From contig JAKZHN010000007.1 of NCBI GenBank assembly GCA_037179335.1, forward strand, positions 124,001 through 188,000: a stretch of 64,000 bases of DNA, written 5' to 3'. The notes under the pieces were generated by a model. The model saw only the letters and a list, made by a program, of their open reading frames with translations. It ran no database searches and had not been told where the DNA came from. Below, piece by piece: positions 1 to 10,399 of this stretch (positions within the stretch are counted from its first letter, which is position 1; every line of letters begins with the position of its first letter). The position numbers and the translations under genes are program-made. The stretch is from Cyclaneusma minus (taxonomy: Eukaryota > Ascomycota > Leotiomycetes > Marthamycetales > Marthamycetaceae).

Positions 1-1057
1 GTGATTGCACCAGCCACAATCCCTATAATAGACCAGGTATTTAAACATCGACGAATAAATAATGAATACTCGACTAATTAGGGGAATATAGATTCTCAAA
101 TCTCCACAAGTCAAGCAGCTCGGTATATCAACCATGGCAGGATTATTATTATTTCAATGCTATCTGGATATTCCAGATACAGAACGGAGAACACCGAGGT
201 GAGTAAGTATCTTAGAGTACTTTCCAGTGTCTATAAAAATTGGATGGCTTTGGTTACTAAATACTAATTACCTATATCAGCCATTGGGTCAAAGCTTTTG
301 CAAAAAGCTTTGCAATTATTGGCATCTGGATGGTGGTCCAATAGATCTTCCCCTGACACACAATCTGCGAGTCTATCCGCTCATCACAACAATCCACGGG
401 GGTAGGCTGGGAGTAACGTTCTCGGAGATTAGTAGGCGCATGGTCTTCTATTTGCATGGATGGGGCCGAATTAAGGCGCAAAAACAAACAAAACTTGCTT
501 GCAAATTACAACCGAAAAAGAAAAGGAGAGATGGTTATGTATATTAACCGTAGCGTTATATTTGACTTGCAGAAAAATCTGGCAGCACTACTCTGAGGAG
601 TAACGCCCAGCAATTTGCAAATACTAGCAAAATACAAATAGCCTAATTTCGCTAGCACCAGAGCATTGAAGATGTGAGATGAGTTGACATGGAATTTAAG
701 CAGTGAACTTGAGCAGAGTGAACTGAGAAATAGGCAATTATACCAGCGCGTTGCACCCACAGATTGCAACAAACATCCCATCGAATATCATTCCAATCAA
801 AGAGTCTGCTTAGTGCGGATGGCAGATCGATCCGTCATATGAGCTCACAACAGGGCCTCAGCTTGCAATGTTTACTGTTCTAAGAAACTCGGTATCTCGT
901 GACTTTTATTTTCTCCCTCTTAAGTCTCTTAACAAGAAGGAACATCTTTTCTCTCCTTTTGGAGGAAATAGCTAACATCAAGCTGTGTTATGCATCAAAC
1001 CTGCAGCAATGAGCAAAGGCCTCTAAACGCTTCAGAACAGTGAACACAAAGAACCGC
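1..1057. other. Non-coding left edge
   Basis: I find no convincing gene here. The open frames are short, lack family resemblance and overlap each other on both strands. The right end is the 3' flank of the leucyl-tRNA synthetase gene, which stops at 1058. The stretch from about 1 to 260 is AT-rich. Nothing repeated or structured stands out by eye. Confidence 0.5.
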
Positions 1058-4000
1058 TCACTCCACATTCTCAAAATGGAACGTCGGAGCTCCCGGAACG
1101 GCAGTCTCAGCCTGCGGCGGCAGATTCTCCACCTCTCTCTCCTCACCCACCACCTTCCCACTCTTTCCGCCCTCCGCAACCTCCACAAGCTCCAACACCT
1201 TCAAGCCGGTCGTCTTCTTCAGCCCGGGAACCATCTTTGTCAAGATATCAATCTCGTTGAATGCCAGCTTGCGCTCAAACACCTGCTCGGCGCTTTCGCC
1301 ACCTTGCAGACGCTTCTTCAAGCCCTGCACAAACGGCATCGCTTTCTTCATCTCGCCCATCTTGCCGATTTTGCCCATGAGAGCCTTCTCGTCGGGCACT
1401 TTCGCGGCAGAGACGTCCCAGGACTCGCGCATCAGGTCGATGTACTTTTCCTGCCAGGCGGGGAACTTGGCTGCGGAGTAGATGGTGAGTTTCTTGGGCA
1501 GGGAGGGGTCGTAGTCGATAGCCTTGCCCTTGGCCTTCTTCTTCATCTGCGAGGCTTCGGCGGACGTGATGTTGGACGTAGTAGCGCGCACGTATTCGCG
1601 GGCCGCGGTGAGGGCCGCGTTAGGGGCGGGAACGGTGGGGAATAGGGCGAATTGGATGGTGGTAGGCTTGTTCAGGACTTCGAGCCAGATGTACTCGGAC
1701 CAGTGGGGGGCGATAACAGTGAGAAGCAGGGCTTGCAGCTCGATGTAACGCAGGACCAGGTCGCGATGCATCTTGATGCCGGCGGCGTTGGAGGCTTCGC
1801 GGTAGAAATCGCGGGCGGAGGTGAAGTCGTACAGGGCGGACTTAAGAGCAAGCTTGTAGTCGGTATTCTCGTAGTGCATCTTGGCTTCGGAGACGATGGC
1901 GTTCATTTCGTTGTCGAAGAGGGCATCTTGGAAGCTGTTGAGCTCGCCGGTACGGAGGTTGGCTTGGTCTTTCACCATCTCTTCGCACCATTCGCGGAGA
2001 GTATAGAGACGGAGGACGTTGTTATCTGCGACGTCTTCTTCGAAATTGGCATCTGCGACACCGTCTCCTGCGTCGGCGAGAGCAATTCTGCTTGCATCGG
2101 CACCGTATTTCTTGACCATCTCATTAAGAGTCATGAAGTTTCCGGTAGACTTGCTCATCTTCTCTCCGTTCAGGAGAAGATGACCGTTGGCGCGGACACC
2201 CTTGGGCCAGTACTCAGGAGGGAAGATGGTAAGGTGGATGTACAGGAAGAAGGTCAGATGGTTGGGAATCAAGTCCTTTCCAGACACTCGGAGATCGAGA
2301 GGATAGAAGTACTCAAACTCACGTCGCATTTCTGCGAGCGTGGTCTTTGGAATTCCACTCGTCTTCAGGATGTCATCTGACAATTCCCGGCGAGCAAAGA
2401 TGTAGTCCCAGACCTCATCAGTCATCTGTTCAGGTGCAACATTTGCCTTACCCTTCGTCTTGCCAAAGATGTCGTTGTGAAGGTAGTGTGCGACCGTGTA
2501 GTATGCCATGTAAATGGTACTGTCACTCAAACTCTCGACCAAGAATTGAGGGTCCCAAGGAAGTCTCGATCCGAGACCGAAGCTACGTGCACATGCCCAC
2601 TGGTTGAGCCAGTTAAGGACTCCCTCAAAAGCGTTCTTGGTCTCCTGAGAGTAGGAGTTCAGACCGCTGCCGTCCTTGTTGTCGACCCATTCCAGGGCAG
2701 TCTTCTTCCAGGACTCCTCTCCGTAATCAAGGTACCACTGGTCCATGAGAGCGACGATGCAGTCATCGCCAGATCTGCTTACAACGCGTTTCTCGGGTTC
2801 AGAGTAGGCGAAGGCTTCCGATGCATCGATCAATTGCTGTCTGACCTTGGGTTTGGCTATTTCGACTTTCTCGCCCTTGAAGTCACCAACGTTCATGATT
2901 CCTTGGTAGAAACCTTCCTTGTAAGCCAATTCTTTGGCTTCTTCCAATTGCTTGGTGTCTTTCGGCGAGTTAATCTTCAGTTTCTTGACCAAAAATGGAG
3001 CGGCCAAATCGCCATAGGTAGGCGTCTTGATGATGGAGAGAATCTCCAACTCAGCCCATTCCTTCTTGATTCCATAGTAGTCGGCCTTCTTGGCTAAGTC
3101 GGTGACGGTAGCGAAATCATCAGGACTGTCAGAAGGCACCGAAGTCACGACACCAGTTCCCTTTGTAGGAAGAACCGACTCCATAGGGAGAATACGGACA
3201 CCGTCCTTGTGCACTGACAGAGGAGCATTCACAAGAGTACCAATGCAAGCAGAGCCAACCAATTCGGCAACCTTTTCGTACTTTCCGTTCTCGGGGAAGA
3301 CTCCCTGGTATGACATGTTTCGGGCAGCACGATCAGTGACCACAATGTACTCCTTTTCAGAAACCTTGAAGACACCGTAGGTGATCTTAGGTCCAACGAA
3401 ACAGCAAGTTTGACCGTACATAGTCTCGGGTCTCAGAGTGGCCGGAACGAAGAAAACATCAGCGCCTTCTGGGAGTTTCCCCTTGATGGCAGCTTCAGCT
3501 TCCGGAGCCCACTCCTTGACCTTCAGCTTAATCGCAGTGTACTCTTGTGGTCCAACGGCCTCACCCTCACTTCTGTCGTGGTCCATACATGGCTGACCAT
3601 CCTTGGGCGAGTAGATGGTGTAGCGCTTTCCGAACTTGATCTTCTTCAGCTCCTTAAGACGGTTCATCTGCCACCGGATAAAGGCGTCATAATATGGATT
3701 CGCATCTGTCGTAACAAACGATCTTCTCCAGTCTATCCTGCAGCCAAAGTTTGTAAGATCTCGTTGGCACAAGGGTGGGAAGAATTCGAGCCAGTAGTTC
3801 GAGTCGGCAAATCGGTGAATCTCCTCGGTCGGAATACCAAGGGCCTTCATGATTTGGAACTGGTACTTCATCTTGACAACCTTGGCAGCAGCCTTTCCTT
3901 TTGTGGCCTTGAACTTCGTGACGTCCTCCTTGTGAGCGCTAGGCGCTGGAGCTGCCTTGGCCTGTTCCTCCTCATCTTCCTCCTTGTAATTCTCGAAATT

Positions 4001-4481
4001 TTGACCAAAGAGCTTAATCTCGTTGGCTAACTTGTCGGCACAAGCTTTGATAGGCATACCCGTGCAGTGGAAGCCCATAGGAAACAGGGCCCGCTTTCCT
4101 TGCATTCTCGCAAATCCGGCCGTGAACTCGATCTTACTGACAGAGAAACTGTGTCCAGCGTGGAGGGTTCCGTTCATGTAAGGGTAAGCCATAGTTCCGA
4201 AGAATTTTGGCTGTTGCTGGCGCAGCTCGGCGGGGGAGATGGAGTCGAGGGGTATCTCGGCGATGGAGGGAGCATCTGGCTGGAAGACGCCATCTGCTTG
4301 CCATTTTGCTTGGTATTTCTTCTCGATGGAAATGAGAGAGTCTCTTTTCTCAGTCTACTGAGTGTTAGTAAACTGGTACGTCTGCAATTGACACGGGAGT
4401 TTCTCGTACGCCTTTCAACTCTTTCATGTGGGAAACAGTGACGCTCTCGAGAGCCTTCACTGTAGAGTCGACGGAAGCCAT
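1058..4481 (-). CDS. Cytosolic leucyl-tRNA synthetase
   Basis: Charges tRNA-Leu in the cytosol (class I synthetase). Two exons: 4481-4410 and 4354-1058, joined across a 55-nt intron (GTACGA...CTAAC...TAG), giving 1122 residues, normal for the archaeal/eukaryotic-type enzyme. The HIGH motif appears as HAGH near residue 89 and the KMSKS loop is intact near residue 750. The CP1 editing domain is visible around residue 425 (GTGVVTSVPSDSPDD). The N terminus is short with no mitochondrial presequence, so this is the cytosolic form. The start is the first ATG, and the joined frame reads straight into the conserved region. It is divergently transcribed from the small membrane protein gene at 4778, and a perfect TGAGTCA site lies about 100 bp upstream. 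Function is certain; only the first exon is inferred. Confidence 0.95.
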
Positions 4482-4777
4482 GATTGCTTTTCTGGAGCGC
4501 AACCAGCTTCTGGGGATGCGCTCAAAATTCTCAGACTGTCACAGAGCGTAAGTTGTGACTGAAAGTGCTGTTGCTTGGAATTGAGTCACTGTCGCGAGAG
4601 ACGGTGGGGTCCTGAAATTTTGCCCAGAGAGGGGAGCTGAGCGAAGGCGGTGAGCCAATCAGCGACAGGGGCCGAAACAGCTCTCGACAGCAACCTCACA
4701 ACTTTCAACACTCGTGTCAGATGACCAGAATCATCTCAAAAATCTCCCATTTCCAGACTATGTGATCGCAAATCACA
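4482..4777. promoter_or_regulatory. Bidirectional promoter of LeuRS and the gene at 4778
   Basis: These 296 bp are shared by two start codons facing away from each other. The region holds one perfect Gcn4/CPC1-type site, TGAGTCA at 4582-4588. Control of LeuRS by amino-acid starvation is known in fungi, but that this site works here is inference. Confidence 0.55.
4582..4588. promoter_or_regulatory. Candidate Gcn4/CPC1 (CpcA) site TGAGTCA
   Basis: Perfect match to TGASTCA, about 100 bp upstream of the LeuRS start codon. The motif should occur by chance about once per 8 kb, so position and the nature of the downstream gene are the main support. Confidence 0.4.
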
Positions 4778-5292
4778 ATGTGGCCTTCTCCAATCTTGAG
4801 AGCGCTGGCTGAGCAGGCTGAGAAGCCCAAGTACGACATCAATTCGAATCCCTACAGAGCAAAGAAAACATGGCCGCCCGTCTTCGAAGAACTCAATTCC
4901 AGACATCAGTTCCGCCTCGAACGCAGGTACAGGAGGAGATCGAAGCTTAAGTGGGCCCGCCCTACGTGGAACAAATGGGTCAAGGTGACGCAATTGGGCT
5001 CTATTGTTGGTGAGTAACTACGGGGTGCAATTATATGCATGTACGGTCCTGATAGATCTAGTTCTTACTGTCTACGGCGTGCTTTTCATGGATTGGAAGC
5101 AACAGCATGAGCCATTCGTACCTGTAAGTACCTGCCCCCATCCTCTGGAGCCCAATCAGCTAAACATAATTTCAGATTCGAAGGGCCTTCCATGAGATGA
5201 CCGGCGGCATTTTCACCAGCCAGGAGCGCTACAAACCTAGGCGAGACGCTGGGGGTGATGCCACGCCTGCTGTGAGCGAGAGAAGGCAATAG
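4778..5292 (+). CDS. Small conserved fungal membrane protein, unknown function
   Basis: Three exons: 4778-5009, 5056-5123 and 5176-5292, about 138 residues. The second acceptor is ambiguous: TAG at 5055 or 6 nt later at 5061, both in frame. The N-terminal two thirds are soluble and strongly basic (a stretch rich in R, K and W near residues 45-70). One hydrophobic helix spans the exon 1/2 junction (residues 72-90) and ends in MDW, followed by a basic tail. It resembles small proteins found throughout filamentous ascomycetes. A mitochondrial inner-membrane location is plausible from the composition but not shown. I cannot name it. It shares a promoter region with LeuRS. Confidence 0.75.
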
Positions 5293-5723
5293 ATCGCCGC
5301 ACACGCTACAGGAGAAGGAGACATTTATGTATTAAGCTGGCCAGGTTTTTTGATCACACGGGGATGCATGGACGGCGTTCTATACCACAAGTTCAATATC
5401 AAGTCTCTATTTCCACTCTACTACCAGACCCGTCAGACCAGCACCCAAGTCAAGCTCTCGGCGCGATGAGCTATGCTTGCCCGCTATAGCCTCAACCGAC
5501 CCAGGACGACCACTCTGATATGGGTGTCTTTCAGCCTCGGCGAGCCCCCTTTTTGGTTTTGACAACATAGCAGAAGATCCGGGTATGTTGTTGGAGTAGG
5601 CATGCCAGCGGGTCCATCCATGCGTCGTGCTGAGTTTCTTGATCGAAGTTGGCCACGTTATCGATCGAGATGAGTTGCCCGATCAGACGACCAACATCGC
5701 ACCATCCGTGTGCAGGTTCGTGA
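5293..5723. other. Convergent 3' flanks, no gene seen
   Basis: Spacer between the end of the small membrane protein gene (+) and the end of the AP-3 sigma gene (-). Presumably 3' UTRs and terminators for both. No open frame with family resemblance. Confidence 0.5.
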
Positions 5724-6333
5724 TCACCTCCCAGCCCAGGCAAAATTGCTTCCCACCATCGACAAACCTCCCCTATTGCTCTCATTAACTGGCCGCCTCG
5801 GCACCTTCCCCTGAGCTTTCACACCCTCTACCACCTTATCCAGCTTCGTCTCAATAACCACGCCTCCAACTATCAGCTCTGATAACGTCGCATGTAGTGT
5901 CTCGAAATTGAAGATCAGGTCCAGCTCGCAGACATTTTCAAATAACCGGTCCAGCGCCTCAACATAAACCTGGATAAGGTCGATAAGGGCTAACGGCGAC
6001 TCGGTGGATGTGCTGATGATAATGAAGTATAGTGTGGCATAATGACGGTACGTCACGAGAGATGGTGTATCGTTATGAGGTTCGGATGGGGTGTGGGACT
6101 TGCTGGATGAGGCCAGGAGGGGTGGGAGTGGGAGGAAGTTGCAGGAACCGGCTGGTCGGTTTGAGACGAGAGTGAAGATCTCGGCAATGAGTCGCTGTTG
6201 AACACTTGTATCCTACATCTTCATCAGTACTTTGGTTCCAGAGAAGGAGCGCCAGAAAGCTCACCAGCTGGGTATAGAATTTCGTCAGCCTCGGCTGGCC
6301 AGCATTGTTGAAGACCAGGACGGCGTTGATCAT
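5724..6333 (-). CDS. APS3: AP-3 adaptor complex sigma subunit
   Basis: Small subunit of the AP-3 clathrin-type adaptor, which carries cargo from Golgi to vacuole by the ALP pathway. Two exons: 6333-6265 (23 codons, ending in phase 0) and 6212-5724, with a 52-nt intron (GTGAGC...TAG). Total 185 residues. The N terminus (MINAVLVFNNAGQPRLTKFY) is the sigma-adaptin longin fold, and the segment LYFI..STSTESPLALIDLIQ is the conserved helix. An insertion rich in S, P and N lies at about residues 40-70, where yeast and fungal sigma-3 proteins also carry a loop. Starts 381 bp from the divergent frataxin gene. The tail after about residue 160 is not conserved. Confidence 0.93.
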
Positions 6334-6714
6334 GGTGAAGTCGCTCGGTGGTTGTATTAGGATGATGCCAAGTATGATCGGCTGGGTCGCGGTCTATTGT
6401 GGGTTAAGTCGTCAATTCACCTGGCTCCTATGAAAGTAAAGGTAAAATCGAGAATGAAGGTTGAAGCCGGCGACGAAGACAAGGCTGAGGAATCAAGGCG
6501 ATCGCGACAAGGGCGTGGGGTCTCAGGAGAGTTTAAGCGAAACGTGGGGTAGCTCAAGCTGCAGCTCGACAAGGAAGGAGAGCTCGTTTGATCGAATTCC
6601 AATCGAACAAATCCATCTCAGTTCTGCAATCCCACAACTCACGAACATCTCGAATCCGTTTCCCGAAAGCCTCCCCAGACCTCCTCTTCTTCACATCCTC
6701 GCCGCCTCACCACA
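6334..6714. promoter_or_regulatory. Divergent promoter between APS3 and frataxin
   Basis: The 381 bp separate the two divergent start codons. The frataxin side is pyrimidine-rich just before the ATG, as is usual in fungal 5' leaders. I see no clear TATA box. Confidence 0.45.
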
Positions 6715-7411
6715 ATGTCTCGATCCGCCCTTTCCAAGCTGGCGCGACAAGCCGCTCAGCCAACGGCTTTCAAAATAGCTTCACGAAGCTCCATGCTCAG
6801 CCGCGCTACTACCCGCGTCCAATTGTCTGCTACCGCGACATCTGCCATTACCCGCAATGCATCAATCATCGAACAACGAAACTTTTCGAGCTCCATTAAA
6901 TCCTACAAGGGCCTTTCTCCCGAGACCGAGGAACCCTCGCCCAAGGAAGCCGAAGATGCCAGCATCCCAGGTCCGGCTGATATTACCATTGAGCAATACC
7001 ATGAGCTGGCCGACAAGAAGCTCGAAAATATCTTGGCCAAGCTCGAGGCAATGCAAGAGACGCGGGAAGATGTGGATGTCGAGTACAGCGTGAGTAACCC
7101 TCTGCTTTATATAGGAGATTCGTTGCGATCATTCTGCTTACGAGCGATACAAACAGGCCGGAGTCATGAACTTGGCTTTGCCACCCCTTGGAACCTATGT
7201 TCTCAACAAGCAGCCGCCCAACAAGCAGATCTGGGTCTCGTCGCCTGTTTCGGGCCCCAAACGCTTCGACTATGTTATTCTGGGCGAGGGCCAACACCAG
7301 AAGGAGGGCAGTGGTATTGGTGACTGGATCTACCTGAGGGATGGATCGAGTCTGAGCGATTTGCTGGTGAAGGAGGTGGGCATTGACATGACTATGCCCA
7401 TCGAGGACTGA
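6715..7411 (+). CDS. YFH1: Frataxin, mitochondrial iron-sulfur assembly factor
   Basis: Frataxin binds iron and stimulates cysteine desulfurase on the ISCU scaffold in the mitochondrial matrix. Two exons: 6715-7089 and 7157-7411 (phase 0 intron of 67 nt), 209 residues. Residues 1-60 are rich in S, R, A and T with almost no acidic residues, a typical matrix presequence. The fold starts near residue 90 with the acidic helix (YHELADKKLENI) that forms the iron-binding ridge, followed by a beta sheet with the conserved Q-IW-SSP-SGPKRFDY signature. The C-terminal helix (LSDLLVKEV) closes the fold. Length and order match fungal frataxins. Confidence 0.95.
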
Positions 7412-7916
7412 GTCGCAAAGCTATCGACAACGCACCTCAAACCCTTTCCGGGTCCTTTCATTGTTGGCGTATTGGGTGTCTACAAGGAGGAGCAAACATG
7501 CCTGGGATTTGAGAAGGACACCGGAGTATCTTTCTCTTTGCTGCCATAGCTTGTGGCATCGTTTAGCATTTACTATGAGCGGCTGATGTTATGATATTGG
7601 AACGCTTCCCCAACTAGGAGCCGCTGCTGCTGGGAACCATAGGTACTATTCAGAAATCTGACGCACCGCATGATCAGCGCATTCTGATTCCAGAACTAAA
7701 CTCTTGCCCGTGGTTTGACTTGAGAAATACATTTATATGCCAAGTGCGCCTGACAAAGAAGCGTGGCACTCCTCGACCGACAGAAGCATCCTTCGCCATC
7801 ACATGGCCTTGACGTCATCCCAGCCTTACCTCTAGCAACCACCTTTTAGTTTCCTGAATCTTGATTCCTACCCACCAGAAGATACATAAGACAACCTTCG
7901 ATCCAGACACAAACAC
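7412..7916. other. Intergenic spacer, no gene seen
   Basis: Tandem spacer between the frataxin stop and the first possible ATG of the I78 inhibitor gene. Contains the frataxin 3' flank and the inhibitor promoter. Nothing else is recognised. Confidence 0.5.
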
Positions 7917-8337
7917 ATGCTCCAACGCTTCCTAAAGACAAAGCTACTACAAAGCCCAAGAAACTTCTCAACAACCACAGCAGCAACCATGCCTCTCGTC
8001 GTTCCCGGAATCACGTCCAACCCCAAGGACAAGACTGAGGAGTGGACCAACAAGCTGGTCGGCAAGAAGCTTGGCGAGAGCAATGACACTGTCGTATGTT
8101 CTCTAGTAATCTTGGTGCACGTTGATGCTAATATGTATGTCTGCAGACTTTTGCCAAGGCAGACCTGCCGAAAGAGACGAGAGTGATCGAGCCGGGCCAG
8201 ATGGTGACGAGGGACTTCAATGAGAACCGGTAAGCTTGGATGGGCTGGTAGCACGGAGAGTGTATACTGATATATGATATAGCTTGAATGTTCATTTGAA
8301 GGAGGATGGCACGATTTCTCATGTCAACCACCAGTAG
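7917..8337 (+). CDS. Peptidase inhibitor I78 family protein, with possible mitochondrial isoform
   Basis: Three exons: 7917 or 7989 to 8093, 8147-8229 and 8283-8337. From the ATG at 7989 the protein has 80 residues and matches the small I78 inhibitors: MPLVVPG start, then a LP-x-x-x-R-x-x-x-PG motif and the terminal RLNVHL-x-x-x-G inhibitor strand. Family members inhibit serine proteases such as fungal elastase. An in-frame ATG at 7917 adds 24 residues with three K, two R and no acidic residue, ending in RNFSTTTAAT. This looks like a matrix presequence with an R-x-F/S processing site. Either start, or both by leaky scanning, may be used. No secretion signal is visible, so an intracellular target is likely. 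Confidence 0.85.
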
Positions 8338-8719
8338 GTCTGGCAACATGGTTTTGGGGTTGGCGTTGAGGAAATCAGGTAGTCAACCGGCTGGGCTGTG
8401 TTACTAGGAATCAATACGACGCTTTTATGATTTGGATCACTTGATACCTAGTATTAATGTGCTTCTAAGTGATTTCCATTTCCACTCGACGAGTTGATGA
8501 CCTCGAGGAGGGGCTTCAATTGCCAGTTTCCTCCATCCCTATCGATAAACCAAACGCGGGGCAACTGCACTCTTGGTCATCCTGCCTTCCCGAAACCCCA
8601 CCATTGCTCGATCACAGTTGATTGAAGCCATTTCAAGTGTACCCCTCCATCCAAAAGCCCAGCAACAACAATAGAATAGACGTGTGAAGAACTGCAAAAC
8701 CTGCAGTCAAGCCGTCAAG
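8338..8719. other. Intergenic spacer upstream of TMA20, no gene seen
   Basis: Tandem spacer with the I78 gene 3' flank and the TMA20 promoter. The last 150 bp are pyrimidine- and A-rich, as in fungal 5' leaders. Confidence 0.45.
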
Positions 8720-9573
8720 ATGTTCAAGAAAGAGTAAGTACAGAGCCTCAGATTTACTACCTACTTGTCATACTAGGAATCCTTGAGACTGTGACTGACA
8801 ATGGCTCCTCGACAGCATCTCCCCGGGCTCGAAGTCGAAGGTCAAGTCGTCAGCGCAACGCGCCATTCGCACGCAGGTGACGACGACGTACCCCTTGCTG
8901 GCACCGCATATCGACGAGATCATTCCCAAGAAAGAGCAGATGGACATAATGAAGATGTACGTTCGTTCGTTTCTACCACGGTCGACTCCCTTCCGCAGAC
9001 GTCCCGCCCCCGCACTCTGCCATGCACAGAGAGCACACGAACCATGTTATACATGGAAGCCGGCTTATATCAAAGTTGGTTATACCAAGTCGTATAATAC
9101 CATGGAATTTGGATATGCCAAGCCAGATGTTCGGAACTCGACGAGCTAATTAAGATGCCGTTCTGTGCCGTAGACCCGATCGTGTCCAGCTCTACCTCAT
9201 CAATAACGAACCCGTATTCTACCAACATATGACGGATGCGCTCCTCCCGCACCTCAAGCTCGTCCACCGCTTTCCAAACTGCTTTCCCAGCGTGCAGATC
9301 GACCGTGGCGCTATTCGCTTCGTGCTCTCGGGCGCGACGCTCATGGCACCCGGACTTACATCCCCAAGCGGAAAGCTGCCAACGGGAGAGGGCGATGATA
9401 AGGAATTGAACGAGGGGGATCCGGTGGTGATTAGGGCCGAGGGGAAGGAGGAGGCGTGTGCAGTCGGCTTGTTAAGTATGGGCACGAAGGATGTTAAGGA
9501 GAAGGGCAAGGGCCCGGTCGTTGAGGATGCGCATTACCTAGGGGACGGACTGTGGAAATTGAACACGGATTGA
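8720..9573 (+). CDS. TMA20: Translation machinery-associated protein 20 (MCT-1 homologue)
   Basis: Partner of Tma22/DENR in recycling 40S subunits and releasing deacylated tRNA after termination. Three exons: 8720-8733 (only 14 nt), 8816-8956 and 9174-9573, total 184 residues against about 181 in yeast and human. The N-terminal MCT-1 domain is recognised by the IIPKKE segment. The C-terminal PUA domain holds the VDRGAIRFVL-like strand (here QIDRGAIRFVLSGA) and the ending LGDGLW. The tiny first exon encodes MFKK plus two bases and is required to open the frame with a conserved MFKK start. The second intron (217 nt) is long for this window. Confidence 0.93.
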
Positions 9574-10102
9574 GGGGAAATGCGAGGGGAAACAGATGGG
9601 AAACAGATGATATTGCCTCAAGGGAGTATGGAAGGAGAGTAGTCTGCCGACGGTCAACCATGCGGTTGAAACGACGGAACATGGTATGGGTATGAACATC
9701 CACGCGTGTGGAAATAGATGCGAGAAACAGGCATGATCCAGGTCGGGCGCGTGGAACCACGAGTACGGCAAGTATTACAGAAGCAATTCAGAGATACCCA
9801 AATCAGGGTATTTGGCATGGAGATCGGCAGTTTTGATTAGAGGAGTTGCGTGGTATGCCTCGCATAACGCCATGTGAGGGGAACGTTCACAGTTCACACG
9901 CTTTCGTGTCACACATCTTCGCTCGACATATACAAGAGAATTCGAGTTTTCCCCAAAGCGATTGTGGCTGCTTAGGTTTGCATACATATAATGCTCAAAT
10001 GCTGGGTATACAACCGCCTTCGGATTTCTTTTTCATGCTAACCTCAGGGGTAGGAATGGGATGAAGCTGCGTCACTTCAATTTCATTGAGATACTACTCG
10101 TC

Positions 10103-10166
10103 TTGATCTGCGAATCCTATTACTGTATTGATCTACGAATCCTATTACTGTATTGATCTGCGAACC
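10103..10166. repeat. 25-bp direct tandem repeat, 2.5 copies
   Basis: Two adjacent 25-bp units at 10103-10127 and 10128-10152 differ at one base (ttgatct[ga]cgaatcctatt...). A third partial copy (ttgatctgcgaacc) starts at 10153. Not in a gene. Confidence 0.85.
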
Positions 10167-10303
10167 GGAAACAGGGGGTTATTTCCGCGTTCGGACGGCT
10201 GGCTATGTTGTGGGTTTTGGTGGGCTATCTTCTCTCTCCACCTTGTTACTTATTTCTGTCAGACTGCCTTGTTTTGTACCCGGACGACTGGCTCAGCCGC
10301 CCC

Positions 10304-10399
10304 GATCCACTTGGCTATGGCTCTGATCCACTTGGCTACGGCTCTGATCCACTTGACATTGACAACATTGAATGGCTAGGGCTTAGATCCACTTGGCAA
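10304..10399. repeat. 21-bp direct repeat (gatccacttggct...), 3-4 copies
   Basis: Units start at 10304, 10325 and 10346 (the third diverges after gatccacttg), with an isolated further copy of gatccacttggc at 10386. The first two differ at one base (tat/tac). This lies 140 bp from the 25-bp repeat and has no shared sequence with it. Confidence 0.8.

Noticed and set aside
1040..4030. Several plus-strand open frames of 200-240 codons opposite LeuRS
   Set aside because: They lie wholly antisense to a clear LeuRS gene and have no family signal; long antisense frames arise from codon bias.
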